The notes under the pieces: model-generated | Database searches by the model: none | What the model was told of the DNA's origin: nothing | Seen by the model: only the letters and a program-made list of their open reading frames with translations | In this document: in pieces, positions 7,040-12,557 of the stretch | Layout: each line of letters starts with the position of its first letter | Numbering within the stretch: the first letter of the stretch is position 1 | Source of the DNA: Planctomycetales bacterium | GTDB lineage: Bacteria; Planctomycetota; Phycisphaerae; SM23-33 | Direction: 5' to 3' | NCBI GenBank assembly: GCA_030673005.1 | Contig: DAOVFI010000041.1 | Coordinates: 1 to 12,557, forward strand | DNA: 12,557 nucleotides | Translations under genes and position numbers: made by a program

Positions 7040-7914
7040 GACGATTTCTCCCTTTTTGCGGTCTCGTTGACCTGATAAACATTTTGTTGTTCTTTTTGTT
7101 CCTCTCCCGATCCGTCGGGATCCCCGTTGGGGCCTGCCCCTTCGGGGGGAACGGTTTTTTCCGGCTGGGTAAGGACTCCCTGCGTAACCGGCAGGTCGCG
7201 TTTTTCAGTCAGTCGCTCCGAGGGCGGTACGAGAACGCCGGCGCTGACCGTGAAACGCAGGGCCTCGTCGATATTCACGGGCAGATCTATTACGTCTTCA
7301 CGCCGCACCGTTATCGTATAGCCCGTTACCGGTGTCGGTGAAGATGGAATAAACACCGTCAACAGGTTCGGACCGACTTTATCGTGCAGCGTGCGCATCC
7401 CGCTGCTCGTTACCAACCCGATCGACCAGATGCCCTTGCGGGGATATTCCACGGCCACGACTCGCGAATACTCCACCTTATGCCTGCTGAGCAGAAAGTC
7501 GGTTACCTGCTTTGCGCTTGGATAGATCTGCTTGATTACCGGCGCCCGCGTCAGCGCCTGCTCCAGTGCGCTCCAGATGCTCCTGCCGATAAAACTCGCA
7601 ACGAAACGCCCGATGACGTAGATGGCCACGAAGGCCAGCAGGAAACCGACCCATCCGAGATAATACTCCGACCATAACTGCCTGACGCTGACCCACACAT
7701 CGTCGGCGCCGAGCCACTTAAAAGGCATCCGCGCCACTATGGCTAAAAATTGCACCACCACCCACTGAATGGCGGTGTTCATGTGCTTGCCGATGTACTT
7801 CTGGATCAGAGTGAAAACCCAGACGAGGATAGCAACGGTCAGAATCGCCGGCAGCACCGCCGCCAGACCACGTACGAAAAAACGCCTGAAGTCCTTCCTG
7901 AAACTACCGGACAC
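7036..7914 (-). CDS. DUF502 family membrane protein
   Basis: A 292-residue protein of the DUF502 family (Pfam PF04367), function unknown. Two strong transmembrane helices are at about 16-37 and 84-108, with a weaker hydrophobic stretch at 48-61. The conserved soluble part follows: RAPVIKQIYPSAKQVTDF (123-140), VVAVEYPRKGIWSIGLVT (152-169), VFIPSSPTPVTGY (187-199) and VNIDEALRFTVSAGVLVP (213-230). The last 60 residues are charged and Pro/Gly/Glu-rich, probably disordered. The GTG start is supported by AGGAG six bases upstream. It is the first gene of the leftward block and overlaps hpf by 4 nt, so the two are made together. A role in membrane-linked stress control is only inference. Confidence 0.88.
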   Translation of the reverse strand: MSGSFRKDFRRFFVRGLAAVLPAILTVAILVWVFTLIQKYIGKHMNTAIQWVVVQFLAIVARMPFKWLGADDVWVSVRQLWSEYYLGWVGFLLAFVAIYVIGRFVASFIGRSIWSALEQALTRAPVIKQIYPSAKQVTDFLLSRHKVEYSRVVAVEYPRKGIWSIGLVTSSGMRTLHDKVGPNLLTVFIPSSPTPVTGYTITVRREDVIDLPVNIDEALRFTVSAGVLVPPSERLTEKRDLPVTQGVLTQPEKTVPPEGAGPNGDPDGSGEEQKEQQNVYQVNETAKREKSS

Positions 7915-8010
7915 TGGTTACTCCTGATTCGAACAGGACAGTATTTCCGCCTGAATCGCCCCACGGAGCAGACAGACGGTTACGACCCGTTTTCACGCCG
8001 TGGTGTTGAT

Positions 8011-8039
8011 AGTGTAAAGGGACTCACCCCGCCAGTCAA
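8011..8039 (-). promoter_or_regulatory. Candidate sigma70 promoter for the DUF502-hpf-pts block
   Basis: Read on the minus strand: TTGACT (complement of 8034-8039), a 17-bp spacer, then TACACT (complement of 8011-8016). Five and four bases match the -35 and -10 consensus. It lies about 95 bp upstream of the DUF502 GTG. Predicted from sequence only. Confidence 0.6.
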
Positions 8040-8070
8040 GCATCACGCGAACAAGAATAAGGGAATCCTG

Positions 8071-8159
8071 TAGGCTGGGCCGACAGGGCCACCTTTCTTA
8101 TGTCTCCTTGACATTGGACTGTTTTTTGCGTAACCAATAGCCGCGAAGGTGGGCCTACC
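8071..8159. repeat. Family A repeat, full-length form with unique centre, upstream of ackA
   Basis: The left half TAGGCTGGGCCGACAGGGCC starts at 8071 and the right half CCGCGAAGGTGGGCCTACC ends at 8159, with about 45 bp of unrelated sequence between. The element ends 12 bp before the ackA ATG; its last bases flow into the ackA Shine-Dalgarno (GGAG at 8160-8163). Confidence 0.7.
8108..8136 (+). promoter_or_regulatory. Weak candidate promoter for ackA
   Basis: A perfect TTGACA -35 at 8108-8113 is followed after 17 bp by TAACCA, a poor -10. It sits in the unique centre of the family A element. Low confidence because of the -10. Confidence 0.35.
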
Positions 8160-8171
8160 GGAGATTTTTAC

Positions 8172-9365
8172 ATGAATGTATTCGTCGTCAACTGCGGAAG
8201 CAGTTCAATAAAATACCAGTTATATCGCGCGACCGATGAAGCGGTCCTGGCCGGTGGTCTTCTGGAGCGGATCGGATCGAACGAGGCCGAGCTTCACCAC
8301 GACGCGGGCGGCGCCCGGCACGATCGGAAGGTCGAAGCGCCCGACCACACCGTCGGGCTGGGGGTCATTCTGGATGCGCTGGTCGATGCGGAAATCGGCG
8401 TCCTGACCTGTATCGACGAAATCGACGCGGTCGGGCATCGTGTCGTTCACGGCGGGGAAGACATTCGACAAAGCGCCCGGATCGATGATCGGATACTGGA
8501 GATTATCCGGAAAAACGCCGAACTCGCGCCGCTGCACAATCCGGCCAACCTTGCCGGGATAACCGCAGCCATGTCCGCCCTGCCGAAGACGCCCCATGTA
8601 GCCGTCTTCGACACCGCCTTTCTGGCGACCCTTCCGCCCCACGCCTACCGCTACGCCGTCCCGCGCGACTGGTACAGCCGGTATCACGTCCGCCGCTACG
8701 GCTTCCACGGAACCAGCCATCGATACGTTACGCTGCGAACGGCAGAACTGCTCGGACTCGCCGCCGAGAAAGTCAACCTCATCACCGTCCACCTGGGCAA
8801 CGGATGCTCCATGACGGCCGTCGCCGGCGGAAAGGCCGTCGATCATTCGATGGGAATGACGCCCCTGGAAGGCCTGGTGATGGGGACGCGCTGCGGCGAC
8901 ATTGATCCGGCATTGATATTTCACCTTGCCCGGCGCGCGGGGATGTCGCTGGAAGAGTTGGAGACGGCCTTGAACAAGCAGTCGGGCCTGCTGGGCGTCT
9001 CGGGCGTAAGCAACGACATGCGCGACTGCCTCGCCGCCGCAGCGGACGGAAATGACGACGCCACCCTGGCGGTCGATATTTTTACTTACCGCATCGCCAG
9101 GTACGTCGGGTCGTATTTCGCCATCCTGCCCGGCTGTGATGCGATAGTCCTTACCGGCGGGATCGGCGAGAACTCACCCGCCATTCGCCGGAAAATCTGC
9201 CGGCTCCTGCACCGCCTGGGGGCAACGCTCGACGACAAACGCAACGAAGCGATTCTCGGTGGGGCCGAAGGCGCGATTACCGCCGACGGGGCCGACCTGC
9301 CCGTCTGGGTCGTACCCACCAACGAGGAACTGATGATCGCCCGCGATACGCAGGCGATAGTCTAA
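8172..9365 (+). CDS. ackA: Acetate kinase
   Basis: Interconverts acetyl phosphate + ADP and acetate + ATP, giving substrate-level ATP in fermentation or allowing acetate activation. The 397 residues fit the family (about 400). Residues matching the Methanosarcina enzyme's active site are in place: N7 with CGSSSIK, R90 in GHRVVHGG, D147 in VFDTAFL, H179 in YGFHGTSH, HLGNG at 207-211, R240 in MGTRCGDIDP and E385 in TNEEL. The ATG has GGAG eight bases upstream. The usual partner pta (phosphotransacetylase) is not adjacent on either side, so acetyl phosphate must be made from elsewhere in the genome. Flanked on both sides by family A repeats. Confidence 0.96.
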   Translation: MNVFVVNCGSSSIKYQLYRATDEAVLAGGLLERIGSNEAELHHDAGGARHDRKVEAPDHTVGLGVILDALVDAEIGVLTCIDEIDAVGHRVVHGGEDIRQSARIDDRILEIIRKNAELAPLHNPANLAGITAAMSALPKTPHVAVFDTAFLATLPPHAYRYAVPRDWYSRYHVRRYGFHGTSHRYVTLRTAELLGLAAEKVNLITVHLGNGCSMTAVAGGKAVDHSMGMTPLEGLVMGTRCGDIDPALIFHLARRAGMSLEELETALNKQSGLLGVSGVSNDMRDCLAAAADGNDDATLAVDIFTYRIARYVGSYFAILPGCDAIVLTGGIGENSPAIRRKICRLLHRLGATLDDKRNEAILGGAEGAITADGADLPVWVVPTNEELMIARDTQAIV

Positions 9366-9366
9366 T

Positions 9367-9500
9367 GCAGGCTGGGCCGGGTGGCGTGGTCGCGGTGTTT
9401 GCGACCACGTTGACGCGCGAATGCAGGCTGGGCCGACAGGCCCACCTTCCCTGCCGCGAAGGCAAAAGGTGGGCCTCCGCTGCGCTCCGGTCCAGCCTAC
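9367..9500. repeat. Family A repeats (partial and full copies) with a 9-bp hairpin, downstream of ackA
   Basis: A truncated unit (TGCAGGCTGGGCCGGG) begins two bases after the ackA stop. A hairpin with perfect 9-bp arms follows (9385-9393 with 9401-9409, CGTGGTCGC and its complement). A full unit occupies 9422-9500. No U-tract follows the hairpin, so termination of ackA here is possible but not shown. The rest of the 333-bp gap to 9698 holds the promoter/operator described below and a leader of about 95 nt. Confidence 0.8.
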
Positions 9501-9569
9501 CAGACCACTTTCACCGCTTGAGCATTTCCCGACCAACTATTTTCAGGAGAGATTTTTTTTATTTTGTGC

Positions 9570-9598
9570 TTGACAAGAAAGTCAAAGTATGTTATATA
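9570..9598 (+). promoter_or_regulatory. Near-consensus sigma70 promoter for the HTH gene
   Basis: TTGACA at 9570-9575, a 17-bp spacer and TATATA at 9593-9598. The -35 is perfect. A second small dyad (TTGAC / GTCAA, 9570-9574 and 9581-9585) lies over the -35. The predicted transcript starts near 9605, giving a leader of roughly 95 nt. Confidence 0.75.
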
Positions 9599-9612
9599 TC
9601 CATATAACATAC
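9587..9612. promoter_or_regulatory. Perfect inverted repeat over the -10: candidate operator
   Basis: Arms GTATGTTATAT (9587-9597) and ATATAACATAC (9602-9612) are perfectly inverted around ATCC. The 26-bp site covers the -10 and the expected transcription start, a placement typical of a dimeric repressor operator. Binding by the downstream HTH-like protein (autoregulation) is a guess. Confidence 0.6.
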
Positions 9613-9698
9613 AAGTTGAGACTTGGTATTCTATCCGGCAAGGTTATTCCCGTCGGGCCGGAAGACGGCGCGGAAGACTCTCCGGAAGGAGGACGACA

Positions 9699-10061
9699 AT
9701 GGCTAACTGGCAGGAGTTGTTCGATATGTTGCTTGACGAGAGTCTCTCGGCCAGGGATATCGTCGATCGCCTCGCGGTCAAGCCGTATCGGTTGAGGCAA
9801 CTTTTAGATTCACCGCGACTGATGACGCGCCTGCGTCTGCTCGAATTGGTGGCCAATAAGAAAGCCGATCACATGATGATAGCGTCAACCGGATCGGCGG
9901 CGAGTAAATTGGCGATACTGGCCGGTAATGGTCAGTCCGAAACCGCGAGACGAGCGTGTCTGGACGTGCTGGAAAGGGGTGTGGCCATGCACAAGAAAAA
10001 GAAAGCAGATGCATCCCTTGGTTTCTATAGCCCGGGAGATGCCAAGCCGGGCTGGAGGTGA
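9699..10061 (+). CDS. Small helix-turn-helix-like protein of unknown function
   Basis: A 120-residue, largely helical, charged protein that I do not recognise as a named family. The start at 9699 is fixed by an excellent Shine-Dalgarno (AAGGAGG, 9686-9692, 6-bp gap); a longer in-frame reading from 9564 would include the promoter and is not real. Residues 16-41 (LSARDIVDRLAVKPYRLRQLLDSPRL) look like a helix-turn-helix. A second helical part follows (TRLRLLELVANKKADHMMI, 43-61). KLAILAGNGQSETARRACLDVLERG (70-94) resembles the helices that follow the HTH in some phage small-terminase-like proteins. The tail has KKKK at 99-102. No membrane segment. It has its own strong promoter with an operator-like dyad, pointing to a regulated DNA-binding protein. 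HTH call is moderate; function unknown. Confidence 0.75.
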   Translation: MANWQELFDMLLDESLSARDIVDRLAVKPYRLRQLLDSPRLMTRLRLLELVANKKADHMMIASTGSAASKLAILAGNGQSETARRACLDVLERGVAMHKKKKADASLGFYSPGDAKPGWR

Positions 10062-10067
10062 TAAACC

Positions 10068-10154
10068 ATGACAAGCAGGAATCGCGTAAGCCCGGGGCCG
10101 CGGAGTAACCGACGTAATGTGCGAATGAATTCAGGTATGAAAATTCGTTACTAA
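10068..10154 (+). CDS. Possible 28-aa basic peptide directly after the HTH gene
   Basis: ATG at 10068 reads MTSRNRVSPGPRSNRRNVRM... and stops at TAA 10152-10154. It encodes 28 residues, including seven Arg and one Lys. GGAGGTGAT, one of the strongest possible ribosome binding sites, lies at 10054-10062 and overlaps the TGA of the HTH gene, so the peptide would be translationally coupled to it. No known family. The good binding site argues for translation; the short length means the frame could be open by chance. Confidence 0.45.
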   Translation: MTSRNRVSPGPRSNRRNVRMNSGMKIRY

Positions 10155-10210
10155 CGCAATATTAAGGAGTTACATAAAACGGCGCCTTTGCTCATCGTTC
10201 TGGATTTTTC

Positions 10211-10280
10211 CCAATCTTACCGAATCGTTTCCGAATCTTTCCGAAACGTTTCCAAACCTTTCCGAATCTTTCCGTTTCGG
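10211..10280. repeat. Degenerate tandem repeat of TTTCCGAATC, period 10-11 bp
   Basis: Six to seven copies of a 10-11 bp unit (TTACCGAATC, TTTCCGAATC, TTTCCGAAAC, TTTCCAAACC, TTTCCGAATC, TTTCCGTTTC) follow one another, about one helical turn each. It lies in the 349-bp gap between the small peptide and the LysM gene, upstream of a family A repeat and the LysM promoter. No gene is supported here. An AAGGAG at 10164-10169 has no properly spaced start codon. Confidence 0.7.
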
Positions 10281-10302
10281 TCCGGTTGGGTGCATCTGCT
10301 AA

Positions 10303-10381
10303 TGCAGGCTGGGCCGACAGACCCACCTTCCCTGCCGCGAAGGTTAAAGGTGGGCCTTCGCTGCGCTCCGGCCCAGCCTGC
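10303..10381. repeat. Family A palindromic repeat, full copy upstream of the LysM gene
   Basis: Runs from TGCAGGCTGGGCCGACAG to CGGCCCAGCCTGC, with the conserved centre CCCTGCCGCGAAGG also seen in the copy at 9422-9500. It ends about 40 bp before the -35 of the LysM promoter. Confidence 0.85.
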
Positions 10382-10419
10382 TGCTCCGTCGATCTGAATG
10401 GAGATTAATTTTTTTATTT

Positions 10420-10448
10420 TTGCCATGGCGAGTAACAATGGATATAAT
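10420..10448 (+). promoter_or_regulatory. Strong sigma70 promoter for the LysM gene
   Basis: TTGCCA at 10420-10425, a 17-bp spacer and a perfect TATAAT at 10443-10448. Expected transcript start near 10455 with a leader of about 50 nt before the ATG at 10504. An A/T-rich tract (10406-10420) lies just upstream and could act as an UP element. Confidence 0.75.
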
Positions 10449-10503
10449 CTCGCAGAGCAGGTGATGTTGGGGTCCTTCAGGGATACTGAAAGGAGTAAGT
10501 GTC

Positions 10504-11454
10504 ATGCGAGCGGACATCAAAGTTGGAATTACAATCGCGGTTATCCTTCTGATTGCAGGCGTGGTGTGGTATGTCGTTACAAGCCGGCCCCCCGAAAAAC
10601 CTTCAGAGAAGGCGCCGGGCGAATCGGAGGTCGCCAAGGCGCCGGGCGAGCCGGAAAAGACCGATGAGGTTGACGTTACGGAGCCTCTGGTTCGTTCCAT
10701 ATATGAAACCCCTGCTCATCCAACCCTGCCGGTTGTCGATGGGACGCCTGCGCCGGATACGACTACACCGGCACCGGCGCCGGATACCACCAGTACCGAC
10801 ACCGGCGACGATGAATGGCCGAGCGTGCCCAGCCGGCTGGTAATTACACCCATCCTGCCGCCGTCGGAAACCGACTCGACAACACCGATCCTGGTTGAGC
10901 GAACCGGCACCTATGTCGTGAAGAACGGCGATTCGTATTGGCTGATCGCCCGGAACGAATGGGGCGACGGTCGGCTGCATCCTCACCTCGAAAAGGCCAA
11001 CCCCAAGATCCCGCCCCGGAAACTCAGGCCCGGAATGACGATTAAAATCCCCACCAGGCCGGGCACAGCAGGCGCTACGACGCCCTCGTTAACCGTCGCC
11101 GGTAAAAAGCACGGTTCAACCGGCATCGATGCGCTTACGGGCAAACGCTACTACATTGTCAAGAAAGACGACAACGGATTCTGGGGCGTATCCAAGGCCG
11201 TCTATGGCGAAGGAAAACACTTCCAACTCATAGAAGCGGCCAATCCGAAACTCGACGCCAAGCAGCTCCAGCCCGGCCAGAAGGTCTGGTACCCCGAAAA
11301 ACCCAAATCCAAACATGAACCGGTCGTAGTCCGTCCCGGAATAACCGAGCCGGTCGTTGACCGAACCCCAGCCGCCGATCGGATGCCTCTTGCCACCGTT
11401 CACACCGGCGCACCGTCAAAGGCAGTCCTGCCCGACGGACGAGTGTTCGACTGA
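10504..11454 (+). CDS. Membrane-anchored protein with two LysM domains
   Basis: A 316-residue protein with an N-terminal transmembrane helix (about 7-26, after MRADIK) that should place the rest outside the cytoplasmic membrane. A Pro/Thr/Asp/Glu-rich linker (28-130) follows, then LysM 1 (about 136-184, GTYVVKNGDSYWLIA to MTIKIP) and LysM 2 (about 215-264, RYYIVKKDDNGFWGVSKAVYG to QKVWYP). LysM domains bind N-acetylglucosamine-containing polymers such as peptidoglycan, so a cell-envelope scaffold or anchoring role is likely. No catalytic domain is present. The Pro/Val-rich C-terminal tail has no recognised motif. AAGGAG lies 8 bases before the ATG, with a strong promoter upstream. The signal segment has no lipobox or obvious cleavage site, so it is probably an uncleaved anchor. 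Confidence 0.85.
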   Translation: MRADIKVGITIAVILLIAGVVWYVVTSRPPEKPSEKAPGESEVAKAPGEPEKTDEVDVTEPLVRSIYETPAHPTLPVVDGTPAPDTTTPAPAPDTTSTDTGDDEWPSVPSRLVITPILPPSETDSTTPILVERTGTYVVKNGDSYWLIARNEWGDGRLHPHLEKANPKIPPRKLRPGMTIKIPTRPGTAGATTPSLTVAGKKHGSTGIDALTGKRYYIVKKDDNGFWGVSKAVYGEGKHFQLIEAANPKLDAKQLQPGQKVWYPEKPKSKHEPVVVRPGITEPVVDRTPAADRMPLATVHTGAPSKAVLPDGRVFD

Positions 11455-11468
11455 CCGGAATACCTGAT

Positions 11469-11600
11469 GGGTGGCACGGTCAAGCCTTGCTTCCTGCAGG
11501 TCCTCGACCCTGAGGCTCATACCCGAAGGGCAGGCGGGAAGTAAGGCTTGGCCGTGGTGGCAGCGGACACGGCCAAGTCTTCGACTTGACCGTGCCACCC
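11469..11600. repeat. Family C hairpin, perfect 16-bp ends, downstream of the LysM gene
   Basis: Terminal inverted repeats at 11469-11484 and 11585-11600 (GGGTGGCACGGTCAAG and its complement) match perfectly. Inside are further imperfect inverted segments (CAAGCCTTGCTTCC against GGAAGTAAGGCTTGG; CACGGCCAAGTC). It starts 14 bp after the LysM stop. No coding sequence of its own and no U-tract. Confidence 0.85.
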
Positions 11601-11612
11601 GCCGCAGGTGAA

Positions 11613-11638
11613 AAGGTGGGCCTGTCGGCCCAGCCTAC
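11613..11638. repeat. Family A palindromic repeat, half copy
   Basis: AAGGTGGGCCTGTCGGCCCAGCCTAC is the compact inverted half-unit and directly follows the family C hairpin. The remainder of the gap to 11819 holds only a small CCCTT/AAGGG hairpin near 11690-11707 and the weak promoter below. Confidence 0.85.
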
Positions 11639-11712
11639 ACTGGTAGCCTCCTTACCCCACCCCCCTGCTTCCCTGATAATCGGACATGTTCCCTTTTTTC
11701 ACGAAGGGATAC

Positions 11713-11741
11713 GTGAACTGTCGGCGCCCGTCAGTTAGAAT
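11713..11741 (+). promoter_or_regulatory. Weak candidate promoter for the GT9 gene
   Basis: TAGAAT at 11736-11741 is a good -10; GTGAAC 17 bp upstream (11713-11718) is a poor -35. It would give a leader of about 70 nt. Confidence 0.3.
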
Positions 11742-11819
11742 CAATATACAGCATGTTCAAGTCCGGCGGTCTGTTGGACGACGCTTTTCAAATCGGACGA
11801 TAGCGCGGATGCCGAATCG

Positions 11820-12557
11820 ATGAAAGTATCAACAATGCGACATATCGACCGCTGGGCGGGTGTGCCGGCCTGTTTTCTGCTGACGGGGCTTCGCAGGTGC
11901 GACGACCTGTGGCGGTGGCTGCGACGACGCAGGCCGCCGGAAATCCGGCGGATATTGTTCGTCAAACCGGCAGAGCAGGGCGCGACGGTGCTGGCATATC
12001 CTGCCCTGAAACGAGCAGCCGAGATGGTCGGGCGGGAAAACGTCTATTTCCTCGTATTCGAGGAGAACCGATTCATCCTCGACGTGATGGACGTAATCCC
12101 CGAGCAGAACGTCATTGCCGTCCCCGCCGGTAGTATCCGCTCAGTGCTGGTCGGCGCGCTTTGGGCCTTGTGGCGGCTGTGGAAACTCCGCATCGACGCG
12201 GCAATCGACTTTGAATTTTTCGCCCGCAGTTCTGCCGTCCTGACTTATCTCAGCGGCGCACGCGTGCGGGTCGGTTACCATTCCTTCGCCGGCGAAGGCC
12301 CCTGCCGCGGCGACCTGATGACACACCGCCTCATCTACAATCCGCACCTCCACACCGGTCAGGCCTTCGAGGTGATGGTCGAGGCTCTGGACGCTTCGCC
12401 GAAAGACTTGCCGGCAATGGCGCTCAGTCACTCCTCATTCGACGGGTGCCATGGCCTCACGCGAAGCGGGTGGCCATGCCCATTGCGGTCAAACACGCCC
12501 ACGCCCGAAAACGGGCGAGGGCATGGCACCCATCAATTGACTATTGACGCAATACCG
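11820..12557 (+). CDS. Glycosyltransferase family 9 (heptosyltransferase-like), 3' end outside window
   Basis: The frame from ATG 11820 stays open to the window end (246 codons). GT9 enzymes transfer heptose or other sugars from nucleotide donors during LPS or surface glycan assembly. A short lead (MKVSTMRHIDRWAGVPACFLLTGLRR) precedes the Rossmann-like start RRILFVKPAEQGATVLAYPALKRA. Then come VYFLVFEENRFILDVMDVIP, IDAAIDFEFFARSSAVLTYLSGARVRVGYHSF, GDLMTHRLIYNPHLHTGQAF and VMVEAL, all as in GT9 acceptor domains. The donor-binding C-terminal half would lie beyond the window. No good Shine-Dalgarno is seen; ATG 11835 is an alternative start. Codons 209-238 are encoded by a palindromic element (12444-12531) inserted in frame. 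If the frame closes soon after the window, the gene is broken; otherwise the insert is carried as an extra loop. Confidence 0.8.
   Translation, partial: MKVSTMRHIDRWAGVPACFLLTGLRRCDDLWRWLRRRRPPEIRRILFVKPAEQGATVLAYPALKRAAEMVGRENVYFLVFEENRFILDVMDVIPEQNVIAVPAGSIRSVLVGALWALWRLWKLRIDAAIDFEFFARSSAVLTYLSGARVRVGYHSFAGEGPCRGDLMTHRLIYNPHLHTGQAFEVMVEALDASPKDLPAMALSHSSFDGCHGLTRSGWPCPLRSNTPTPENGRGHGTHQLTIDAIP
12444..12531. repeat. Family C-like palindrome inside the GT9 coding frame
   Basis: Ends 12444-12458 and 12517-12531 are inverted with one mismatch in 15 (GGGTGCCATGGCCTC against GAGGGCATGGCACCC). A second inner hairpin is CGCCCGAAAACGGGCG (12502-12517). The end sequence resembles the intergenic family C element at 11469. 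Translated in the gene's frame it has no stop and gives a Gly/Thr/Pro/His-rich segment. Confidence 0.8.

Noticed and set aside
8220..8924. 234-aa reverse ORF over ackA
   Set aside because: Shadow of acetate kinase, common in GC-rich genes.
9365..9607. 80-aa forward ORF after ackA
   Set aside because: Translation of repeat sequence (AGPGG..., RQAHLPCREG) running into the promoter; no binding site.
9564..9698. 45-residue N-terminal extension of the HTH protein
   Set aside because: It would begin upstream of the promoter -35; the AAGGAGG-led ATG at 9699 is far better.
10188..10397. 69-aa forward ORF with TTG start
   Set aside because: Consists of the TTTCCGAATC array plus a family A repeat; no properly spaced Shine-Dalgarno.
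12141..12431. 96-aa reverse ORF near the right end
   Set aside because: Antisense shadow of the GT9 gene, whose forward frame is clearly protein-like.

Overview
The window looks like a chromosomal segment of a moderately GC-rich, free-living Gram-negative-type bacterium. The repeat-filled intergenic gaps, the two-LysM membrane protein and the glycosyltransferase family 9 gene recall Planctomycetota of the Phycisphaerae type. That placement is inference; no rRNA or other decisive marker is present. Nothing indicates a prophage, plasmid, IS transposase, CRISPR array or tRNA.

Layout, left to right. The 3' part of accD (acetyl-CoA carboxylase beta subunit, +) converges on a leftward pair: a DUF2344 gene followed by an RNase E/G gene with a highly charged tail. 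Next comes a leftward block, read from the right: a DUF502 membrane protein, hpf (ribosome hibernation factor), a PTS EIIA protein (PtsN-like), ptsH (HPr) and ptsI (Enzyme I). DUF502 and hpf overlap by 4 nt, and a good sigma70-like promoter precedes the block. No sugar permease (EIIB or EIIC) is present, so this looks like a regulatory phosphorelay linked to ribosome hibernation, similar in idea to the proteobacterial rpoN-hpf-ptsN cluster. From about 8.17 kb everything reads rightward: ackA (acetate kinase, without pta beside it), a 120-aa helix-turn-helix-like protein under a near-consensus promoter whose -10 lies in a perfect 11-bp inverted repeat, a possible 28-aa basic peptide with a very strong Shine-Dalgarno, a membrane-anchored two-LysM protein, and the 5' part of a GT9 glycosyltransferase that runs off the window.

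The most unusual aspect is between the genes. Nearly every gap holds palindromic repeats from at least three families. (A) An element built around AGGCTGGGCC-GACA-GGCCCACCTT occurs in half and full forms. (B) A long hairpin with a perfect 42-bp core lies between ptsN and ptsH. (C) Hairpins with GGGTGGCACGG or GGGTGCCATGG ends occur near the right edge, one of them lying in frame inside the GT9 coding sequence. Several hairpins have arms ending in iterated heptamers (GTANYCG, CAATTGA). In two genes (hpf, ptsN) the stop codon is supplied by the edge of a repeat.

The genes are mostly core metabolism, RNA turnover and signalling and are confidently assigned. The functions of the HTH protein, the small peptide and the repeats are not known from the sequence.
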